DNA of 64,000 bases from an uncultured Lachnospiraceae bacterium (GTDB lineage Bacteria > Bacillota > Clostridia > Lachnospirales > Lachnospiraceae): positions 54,336-118,335 of the forward strand of contig CAKREB010000010.1 in assembly GCA_934317005.1 (NCBI GenBank), read 5' to 3'. A program made the translations under genes and the position numbers. Positions within the stretch are counted from its first letter, which is position 1, and each line of letters begins with the position of its first letter. The notes beneath the pieces were generated by a model. It was not told the DNA's origin. It saw only the letters and a program-made list of their open reading frames with translations, and did not search any database. This document shows, piece after piece, positions 57,691-64,000 of this stretch.

Positions 57691-58992
57691 TTATCTGCCA
57701 AAAATGCTGTTATTTTGCTGGCTGTTTCCATAATATTCCTGACTGCCCTGCTGGTTCTGGCTGTTTTGGCTGTTCTGGCTGTTACCCTGATCCTGCGTAT
57801 TATTAGAATCCGAGCTGCTGTCAGAAGCATCTGACTTTTTACCTAAGGTTACTGTCAGTGTCTTCTCTTTATATTCGCCATTGTCAGAACGCTTTACAAC
57901 GATCTTAACCTTTGTTCCGGCCTTCTTTGTGCTAAGTTTCTCCTTTAAGCCGGTCATGCTTGTGATGTCCTTACCATCAAATTTTGTAATGATATCACCT
58001 TTAATCATACCGCCCTCTGCTGCCGGAGAACCCTCTGTCACTTCGCCTACATAAATGCCTTCCGGCATATTGTAATATTTCGCATATTCGCTGCTTACGT
58101 CATTTCCTTTGATTCCAAGATATCCCTGTTCGTCTGCAGAAACCGTTTCCGAAGAAATAATATCATTGATGATCGGCACTGCTGTAGAAATTGGAATGGC
58201 AAAGCCCATTCCTTCTACGGATTCATCTGCATATTTTGCCGAATTAATGCCAATCACGGCTCCGGAAGCATCTACCAATGCACCACCGCTGTTTCCCGGA
58301 TTGATTGCTGCATCTGTCTGCAGCAGCTTCATTGTCACATCTTCACCTGACACTTCACGATCCTTTGCACTGATATAACCAACCGTTACGGATGTACCAT
58401 ATCCCAATGCATTACCGATCGCGATTGCCTGATCACCAACCTTGACTTTGCTTGAATCCCCAAGCGTTGCGACCTTGATATTAGACAATGTCTTTTCTGA
58501 CAGCTTGGATAATGGAATGCTCACTACTGCCAGATCCGCATCGGGATCTGTTCCCTTTACACTTGCCGATGCAACACTCTCATCATTGAACTTGACCGAT
58601 ACTGTTTTGGCATCGGATACCACATGATTGTTCGTCGCAATATATAAGTTCTTTTTGTCCTGTCCTACGATAATACCGGAACCGCTTCCGGTAGAATCCT
58701 GTTCATATGTTCTCCCAAAAATATCACTTGTTGTCTGTGACACCGTCACATCAATCGCTACGATAGAAGGAAGTACATTTTGCGCAACATCAGATACACC
58801 TGTAGAACTGTCTGTATTTGTACCTGTTGTAGAAACCAAAGCCGTCTTTGATGCCTGCTTCCCGCTCGCACTCTGTGACTCACTTACAATGCTTTTATTA
58901 TAAAGATAATTGGTTCCCTCGAATGTTGCACCTCCTACCAGTCCAAAAATTGCCGCATAAGTTGTAACACGAATAAAATCTTTTTTCGTCAT
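57691..58992 (-). CDS. htrA: HtrA-type membrane-anchored serine protease
   Basis: The 433-residue protease has an N-terminal membrane helix (about residues 8-28), a trypsin-like domain with the triad His in ATNNHVV, Asp in DADLAVV and Ser in GNSGGALV, and one PDZ domain (about 280-380, EGSPAAEGGMIKGDII). The C-terminus is a Gln/Asn/Ser-rich tail (SQNSQNSQNQQGSQ). It degrades damaged exported proteins. AAAGGAGCGG precedes ATG 58992. It stands alone with a 91-bp repeat region upstream. Confidence 0.93.
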   Translation of the reverse strand: MTKKDFIRVTTYAAIFGLVGGATFEGTNYLYNKSIVSESQSASGKQASKTALVSTTGTNTDSSTGVSDVAQNVLPSIVAIDVTVSQTTSDIFGRTYEQDSTGSGSGIIVGQDKKNLYIATNNHVVSDAKTVSVKFNDESVASASVKGTDPDADLAVVSIPLSKLSEKTLSNIKVATLGDSSKVKVGDQAIAIGNALGYGTSVTVGYISAKDREVSGEDVTMKLLQTDAAINPGNSGGALVDASGAVIGINSAKYADESVEGMGFAIPISTAVPIINDIISSETVSADEQGYLGIKGNDVSSEYAKYYNMPEGIYVGEVTEGSPAAEGGMIKGDIITKFDGKDITSMTGLKEKLSTKKAGTKVKIVVKRSDNGEYKEKTLTVTLGKKSDASDSSSDSNNTQDQGNSQNSQNSQNQQGSQEYYGNSQQNNSIFGR

Positions 58993-59137
58993 GATAACCG
59001 CTCCTTTCACAATGCATACTGCATGTTTTTCTTTTTGTGTTCCTTTGCTTTACACTTATTATTCTATGCAGTATTTATGAAAGACCTGTGTTTCACTTTT
59101 GAAAAGATTATGTTTATTTTGTGATGAAATTGTGAAA

Positions 59138-59349
59138 AGAGAGAATGCCCACGCATTCTCTCTGCAAGAATCGCTTTGCGATTCTTGTTGATATTCCTCT
59201 TTGATAACAGCCTTGTTCTATTACCTAAAGAGAGAATGCCCGCGCATTCTCTCTGCAAGAATCGCTTTGCGATTCTTGTTGATATCCCTCTTTGATAACA
59301 GCCTTGTTCTATTACCTAAAGAGAGAATGCCCGCGCATTCTCTCTTTCC
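59138..59349. repeat. 91-bp tandem repeat built from the fthC-like gene tail and a terminator
   Basis: Units start at 59138, 59229 and 59320 (partial). Each holds the hairpin AGAGAGAATGC...GCATTCTCTCT, a second hairpin GAATCGCTTTGCGATTC and a copy similar to the 3' end of the cyclo-ligase gene (GATAACAGCCTTGTTCTAT). Three terminator hairpins in a row result. The intergenic region 58993-59350 holds nothing else apparent except the likely htrA promoter. Confidence 0.92.
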
Positions 59350-59350
59350 A

Positions 59351-59977
59351 CTACGATAACAGCTTTGTTTCTATTGCTTGAAAAACACCTTTATCTGTGA
59401 TCAGCCACTCCGGTGCAATGTCAAATGTTTCTGCCTCAATGTGATCGACAACCTGAAAATCGAATGCAGCCGCCACTGTCACAAGCTGTGAAAGATCACA
59501 TCGCTTGAGATATCTGTCATAATAGCCGCCGCCATATCCTACACGGTGCAGCTGACGATCGAAGGCAAGCCCCGGTAACAGCATCACACCATCTGACGAT
59601 ATAACAGGCTTTTTTCCCTTTGGCTCCAAGATTCCTTGAAATCCCTTTTCCAGATCAGACAGTGATTGAATCGGATAAAATTCCATCCGTCCCTGTGCCT
59701 GATTGTTTTTGGAAACAGCCTTTTCTATGTTTTCGTTGCACTGTTCCACTCGCGGAACTGCAACCTTTTTATCTGTATGATGCAGGGCATATTCTATCAA
59801 CCGCATAGTATCTGCTTCTGTTCCATACGAAACAAAAGGAAAAAACCATTCTTTTTTCTGTCTGTCCAAAAAAACGGTCATATATTCAAAAATCTTTTGT
59901 TCCATCTGTTGCCGCTCTTTTTTTTCTAACTCCCTGCGAAGCTTTTTCATCTGTGCACGTGCTTCCTGCTTTGTCAT
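59351..59977 (-). CDS. 5-formyltetrahydrofolate cyclo-ligase
   Basis: This 208-residue enzyme recycles 5-formyl-THF. Motifs: MKKLRRELEKKERQQM (Arg/Lys-rich phosphate site), FVSYGTEADTMRLIEYAL, and the ATP-binding VMLLPGLAFDRQLHRVGYGG followed by GYYDRYL. It lies after the YnzC gene. The 3' end is copied twice in the downstream tandem repeat. The final residues (AIETKLLS) are intact. Confidence 0.92.
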   Translation of the reverse strand: MTKQEARAQMKKLRRELEKKERQQMEQKIFEYMTVFLDRQKKEWFFPFVSYGTEADTMRLIEYALHHTDKKVAVPRVEQCNENIEKAVSKNNQAQGRMEFYPIQSLSDLEKGFQGILEPKGKKPVISSDGVMLLPGLAFDRQLHRVGYGGGYYDRYLKRCDLSQLVTVAAAFDFQVVDHIEAETFDIAPEWLITDKGVFQAIETKLLS

Positions 59978-59982
59978 ATTGA

Positions 59983-60204
59983 TTACTTTCCTTTTTTTCT
60001 ACCATGTGTTTTTCCAAGATCTACCATCGTACCATCCGGATGAACAACAGTAATATTATTTAGCTGACCTGTAATATTTTTCCGGATTGCTGCCAGATAT
60101 TCCTGACGCAGCTTTTTCTGCTCCTTCTTTTCTGCTTCTGTAAGCCCGGTCTCCTTTGACTTGTGATACAGCTCATTGATCCTTGCTACCTTTTTATCAT
60201 CCAT
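59983..60204 (-). CDS. YnzC family protein (DUF896/UPF0291)
   Basis: This 73-residue helical protein (INELYHKSKETGLTEAEKKE, then RQEYLAAIRKNI) matches DUF896 in length and pattern: two helices and a disordered basic tail. Its function is unknown; in Bacillus it belongs to the SOS/general stress set. It lies 5 bp before the cyclo-ligase gene and is probably cotranscribed. Confidence 0.9.
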   Translation of the reverse strand: MDDKKVARINELYHKSKETGLTEAEKKEQKKLRQEYLAAIRKNITGQLNNITVVHPDGTMVDLGKTHGRKKGK

Positions 60205-60273
60205 GTTCTACTTTTCCTTTCTATTTCTATAGTTTCTACATATATGCTATTTTTCTCATATATTTTATCCTGT

Positions 60274-61989
60274 CTACCTGCAGGTATTGATCACTTCCTG
60301 CGCCACGCGGATTCCATCCATCGCTGCAGAAGTAATACCACCTGCATAACCTGCCCCTTCACCGCATGGATATAAGCCATACAGATTGGATTGCAGATTT
60401 TCATCTCTACAGATCCTTACCGGCGATGAAGTTCTGCTCTCTATACCGGATAAGATCGTGTCCTCTCTGGCAAATCCTTTCAACCGCCTGTCGAAAGCAA
60501 GCATTCCCTCTGCGATCGAATCTCCGATCACATCCGGCAGCATTGTGCGGACATTGCCAAATGCATACTCCCCTCTCATTTCCGGTAAAAATCCACCAAA
60601 AGATGTACTTACTTTAGACTGTAAAAAATCACCCAGAAGCTGCACCGGAATCTTTCCATTTGCCGCACGAAATGCCGCTTCCTCGTATTTACGCTGAAAA
60701 GCCATACCTGCCAATACATCATCTGAGCCAAAGTCCTGTGGTGACACGGTTACCACGATCGCACTGTTTGCATTTTTGCCATCCCGCTTATAATTGCTCA
60801 TACCATTGATTGCCAGCCTTCCTTTTTCCGAAGAGGCATTGACTACATATCCGCCCGGACACATGCAAAAGGAGTATACCCCTCTTTTCTGTGCTGTCTG
60901 ATATGTCACCTTGTAATCTGCCGTCGGCAGCTTTGTATAATATGCTCCATATTGGTTCTGTCCGATCATCTCCTGTGGATGCTCTACCCTCACCCCGACA
61001 GCAAATGCTTTCGGCTCCATCCTGACACCACACTCTTTTAACCAAGAAAACGTATCTCTGGCACTATGTCCGGTTGCAAGAATTAATTTATCGCATGCAA
61101 TCTGCTCCTGCTTTCCATTTTTGACAAGCATGGCTCCTTTTAGCCTTCCCTTTTCGATCAGCAGACCATCCAACCTGGTCGAAAAGTAAATCTCACCTCC
61201 CAGACGGAGAATCTCGCTACGAATCCTTTGCACAACATCTTTCAGGCAGTCTGTTCCAATGTGCGGCTTTTGCAGATACAGGATTTCTGAGGGTGCCCCA
61301 AAAGCCACAAAGGTCTTTAGCACCAGACGATTCCGACCCTCCGCATCCTTTACCATCGTATTAAGCTTTCCGTCCGAAAAGGTTCCGGCACCGCCTTCTC
61401 CAAACTGTACATTGCACTCTTCGTCCAATATACCTTCCTTCCAGAAGGTATCTACCGTCTGCTGGCGTTCCTTAACCGGAAGTCCTCTTTCCAAAACGAT
61501 TGGTGCCATTCCGGCGCGCGCGAGCTCTAGTGCGGCAAACATCCCCGCCGGCCCAAAGCCAGCGACAACAGGCTGCAGTTTCTTTTCTGCACCGAAAGCA
61601 TAACATGACTTTTTTTCAGACAGCATATCTAATTTTTCTTTTTGCTCTCCGCATCTGTCTTTTGGTGCATCTGCATTTTTCCTGACGTATGTATTCTTTT
61701 CTATGCGTGCATCATTTTTCCCATACTGACGCACTCTCTTTTCTTCTTTGGCACAGGACAGATTTACCTGATAGGTATAATGCATCTTTTGCTTCTTTCG
61801 TGCATCCATTGATTTTCGAAGAATGACAAAGTCCTGTATTTCGGACACATCCATTCGTAACAACTTTGCCGTTTCCTTCTTTACAAGCCATTCCTCCTCT
61901 TTTCCAATCTTTCCATGCCTGACCAAGTCTTTCGGTGCTTTTTTAATGATCTGTTCGATCGGCACCTTCACCTGACTCATATGTATCAT
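60274..61989 (-). CDS. FAD-dependent oxidoreductase (COG2509 family)
   Basis: The 571-residue protein (from ATG 61989) has an N-terminal S4-like domain (about residues 1-75), an unusually basic Lys-rich linker, and an FAD-binding fold: PVVAGFGPAGMFAALELARA (about 145-165), FGEGGAGTFSDGKLNT and PCGEGAGYAGGITSAAMDGI at the C-terminus. Its ATG overlaps the stop of the next gene upstream (ATGA). The substrate is unknown in this family. Confidence 0.85.
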   Translation of the reverse strand: MIHMSQVKVPIEQIIKKAPKDLVRHGKIGKEEEWLVKKETAKLLRMDVSEIQDFVILRKSMDARKKQKMHYTYQVNLSCAKEEKRVRQYGKNDARIEKNTYVRKNADAPKDRCGEQKEKLDMLSEKKSCYAFGAEKKLQPVVAGFGPAGMFAALELARAGMAPIVLERGLPVKERQQTVDTFWKEGILDEECNVQFGEGGAGTFSDGKLNTMVKDAEGRNRLVLKTFVAFGAPSEILYLQKPHIGTDCLKDVVQRIRSEILRLGGEIYFSTRLDGLLIEKGRLKGAMLVKNGKQEQIACDKLILATGHSARDTFSWLKECGVRMEPKAFAVGVRVEHPQEMIGQNQYGAYYTKLPTADYKVTYQTAQKRGVYSFCMCPGGYVVNASSEKGRLAINGMSNYKRDGKNANSAIVVTVSPQDFGSDDVLAGMAFQRKYEEAAFRAANGKIPVQLLGDFLQSKVSTSFGGFLPEMRGEYAFGNVRTMLPDVIGDSIAEGMLAFDRRLKGFAREDTILSGIESRTSSPVRICRDENLQSNLYGLYPCGEGAGYAGGITSAAMDGIRVAQEVINTCR

Positions 61990-63245
61990 TTCTTTTTTCC
62001 TACGCCTTTCCCTGCGTGCCTGCCTGCAAGATATCCACTCGCCCATGCCCACTGCAGATTATAACCGCCACACATTCCATCTACGTCCAAAAGCTCGCCT
62101 GTCAGATACAGATTGTCACAACACTTTGATTCCATCGTGTCAGGATCAACCTCTTCTGTCGCTACACCTCCGCAAGTTACCTGTGCTTTATCAAAATCAC
62201 CAACACCACGCACAGAAAGCTCCATGTGCTTGATAAGCTCTGCCATTTTCTGTAATGTATCCTCCGAAACTCTGTCTGCTTCTGTCTTGTCACCAATTCC
62301 AAGACATTTCAGGTATACTTTTCCAAGCTTATCAGGAAACATTCCCTCCAGAAGATCCCGCATCGACTGTTTTCCATCACGTCTTTGCCTTTTTATAAGT
62401 TCGCCTGCAACCCAAAGCGTATCATGCTCAGGCATCGCGTCAAACACAACCGTCACGTTTTCTTTTTGCTGCAGTTTCCTTGCTGCAAAACGGCTGATCT
62501 GAAACACCGGAATACCGGAAATCCCCTGTGCGACAAGCTGAATTTCTCCGGTATCCTGCGCCAAAAGCTTTTTCTTCTCATCATATATTGAAACGGTTCC
62601 CTGTACCCTGACGCCACTCCAATCCTTTACAAAGGCTTCCTTCAACAAAAGAGAAGTTAGTGCCGGAACCGGAGGAATCACAGTATGTCCCATATTTCGC
62701 ACAAAGGAATACCCATCTCCTGTACTTCCATGTACCGGAGCTGCCATGCCACCTACACTTAAAATAACCTTTCTGGCAAGATACTTTCCCTGCTCTGTTG
62801 TCACAGTAAAGCCATCCCCTGCCTGTCCGGTTCCTTTTTTCTCTATCGCAAGCACGGACTCCTCTGTGTGCACCTCGATCTTTAACCGGGCAATCTCTCT
62901 TTCCAGCGCATGCAAAACAGAAGTCGCCTGTCCGGCTGCCGGATACACATAACCATCCCTGTCCTTTGCCAGAACACCAAGCTCGTCAAACCATGCAATG
63001 CAGTCCTTCTCATTAAACTGACTGATCACCTGCCACGGATAATCTGTCCGGCTGCTGCGGTAAAAGCAAGGCTCCTGCCGGTAATTGGTAAAGTTACACT
63101 TGCCATTTCCCGTTGCCAGAAGCTTTTTCCCAAGCCGGTTCTTTTTTTCTAATATAAGAACACCGGCACCGGCACGCTTTGCCATAATCGCTGCCATCAT
63201 GCCGGAAGCACCGCCGCCTACGACCAACACCTGTATACTTCTCAT
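61986..63245 (-). CDS. NAD(P)/FAD-dependent oxidoreductase (BaiN/RdsA, HI0933-like)
   Basis: The 419-residue flavoprotein starts with a Rossmann motif VLVVGGGASGMMAAIMAKRA and has LGKKLLATGNGKCNFTN and GMAAPVHGSTGDGYSFV, the marks of the HI0933 family. Relatives include bile-acid BaiN and tRNA- or lipid-acting reductases, so the substrate is uncertain. Its stop overlaps the start of the COG2509 gene (ATGA), so the two flavoproteins are translationally coupled. Confidence 0.88.
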   Translation of the reverse strand: MRSIQVLVVGGGASGMMAAIMAKRAGAGVLILEKKNRLGKKLLATGNGKCNFTNYRQEPCFYRSSRTDYPWQVISQFNEKDCIAWFDELGVLAKDRDGYVYPAAGQATSVLHALEREIARLKIEVHTEESVLAIEKKGTGQAGDGFTVTTEQGKYLARKVILSVGGMAAPVHGSTGDGYSFVRNMGHTVIPPVPALTSLLLKEAFVKDWSGVRVQGTVSIYDEKKKLLAQDTGEIQLVAQGISGIPVFQISRFAARKLQQKENVTVVFDAMPEHDTLWVAGELIKRQRRDGKQSMRDLLEGMFPDKLGKVYLKCLGIGDKTEADRVSEDTLQKMAELIKHMELSVRGVGDFDKAQVTCGGVATEEVDPDTMESKCCDNLYLTGELLDVDGMCGGYNLQWAWASGYLAGRHAGKGVGKKK

Positions 63246-63340
63246 CTTTTATCCTCTCTTAAGTTTCCTTTTCTTCTAAAGCATCCTGTAAAATAATCAA
63301 TCCTTTTATCTGCCGGTTATAAAGGCAGAAACATATTCCA

Positions 63341-63448
63341 GTGAACTACCCATTGTCTAAAGCCAATGGGCTTCCTGCTTCGCAGACCTCGTAACCTACT
63401 ATCTCCACAGGCGTTAATTCGGGCAGTCCCTGCCCTATATTGTTATTT
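63341..63448 (-). ncRNA. IS605-type right end with probable TnpB guide RNA (omega RNA)
   Basis: After the tnpB stop, the minus strand contains the hairpin GGGCAG-TCC... (63421-63435) and the IS right-end hairpin CCCATTG...CAATGGG (63370-63349). The element end is taken as TTCAC at 63345-63341; the sequence after it (63340 downward) would be the guide. Omega RNAs of this family overlap the end of tnpB. Confidence 0.65.
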
Positions 63449-64000
63449 TTATGCTATTTGTCTTAATCCTTCTTCCAGTATATTCTTTGCTGCATTGATA
63501 TCCCTGTCATGATTTGTTCCACAGACAGGACATATCCATTCCCTTACTGATAGATTTTTCGTCTCTGTATTTTGGTATCCACAGACTGAACACAATTGAC
63601 TACTGGCATAGAATGTATCTATTTTGACATATTTTCTGCCATTCCACTTGGCCTTATATTCTAACTGTCTAGTCAGCTCATGCCATGATACATCACTTAT
63701 GGACTTTGCCAAATGATGATTTTTTACCATGTTTTTTATCTTCAAATCTTCCGAAACTATCACTTGGTTTTCGCTGATAATCTCATGTGACATCTTGTGC
63801 AGATAATCTTTTCTGGTATTTGTTATTTTCTCATGGCATAATGCTATCTTTTTCTTTGTTTTGTAGTAATTTTGACTTCTTTTCTCTTTATGGGCTAACT
63901 GCCTCTGCAGTTTCACCAGTTTCTTTTCGTATTTTCTGATGATTTTTGGATTTTCGTATTTTTTTCCATCAGAAGTAATACATAACTCCTTAATACCTAA
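63449..64000 (-). CDS. tnpB: TnpB RNA-guided nuclease (IS605 OrfB family), C-terminal part
   Basis: The frame runs out of the window at 64000 and begins there with LGIKELCITSDGKKYENPKI, just after the RuvC-I Asp. RuvC-II Glu (in ISENQVIVSEDLKIKNM), the zinc ribbon CSVCG...CPVCG and the RuvC-III Asp (HDRDINAAKNIL) are all present. TnpB cuts DNA guided by an RNA made from the element's right end. No stop or frameshift is seen, so it may be active. The left end, any tnpA and the first half of the gene lie beyond the window. Confidence 0.88.
   Translation of the reverse strand, partial: LGIKELCITSDGKKYENPKIIRKYEKKLVKLQRQLAHKEKRSQNYYKTKKKIALCHEKITNTRKDYLHKMSHEIISENQVIVSEDLKIKNMVKNHHLAKSISDVSWHELTRQLEYKAKWNGRKYVKIDTFYASSQLCSVCGYQNTETKNLSVREWICPVCGTNHDRDINAAKNILEEGLRQIA

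Overview
The window comes from a low-to-medium GC Firmicute, most likely a gut Lachnospiraceae (Roseburia/Agathobacter-like). The reasons are the gene content (RqcH, a SpoVB-type flippase, FtsK/SpoIIIE, YnzC, an aspartate carbamoyltransferase pair PyrB-PyrI, formate-tetrahydrofolate ligase, DUF4321), strong GGAGG ribosome sites, and a prophage whose structural proteins resemble those of Clostridia siphophages. The species is not determined.

Layout. Bases 1-7163 are chromosome: a truncated sugar-binding protein and an acyltransferase, rqcH, a PHP phosphatase, a cysteine desulfurase and a SpoVB-like flippase. Bases 7170-30885 are a 23.7-kb prophage inserted in the last codons of metA. Bases 30886-63245 are chromosome again: metA-ligA-rluF, tRNA-Arg, a YbhJ-type aconitase homologue, pyrBI, a REC/HD-GYP/GGDEF regulator, fhs, two ATP-grasp ligases after ftsK, uppP, a ClpP-like protease, a membrane HD-GYP protein, pnp-rpsO, htrA, 5-formyl-THF cyclo-ligase and two flavoproteins. 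A TnpB-type IS element with its right end and likely guide RNA closes the window.

The prophage is read almost entirely leftward (minus strand): small-terminase-like gene, accessory genes, phage tRNA-Asn, Rha regulator, large terminase, sigma-like regulator, portal, MuF, scaffold, capsid, connectors, tail tube, tail chaperones, tape measure, integrase. It is defective. Both terminase genes carry a one-base homopolymer frameshift. The tape measure gene runs directly into an integrase that lacks its N-terminus, and no distal tail, lysis, repressor or replication genes remain.

It is rich in cargo: a P-loop/dCMP-deaminase protein of the anti-phage dCTP deaminase (DCD/AvcD) architecture with two small partner genes and its own terminator; a MuF protein carrying a CdiA-like nuclease toxin domain; a DUF2829 (Tad2-like, anti-Thoeris) protein; AT-rich membrane proteins; and a lipoprotein. 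Two plus-strand promoter-terminator units look like small counter-transcribed RNAs. Several morphogenesis genes are preceded by terminator-like hairpins, which suggests attenuation or antitermination control.
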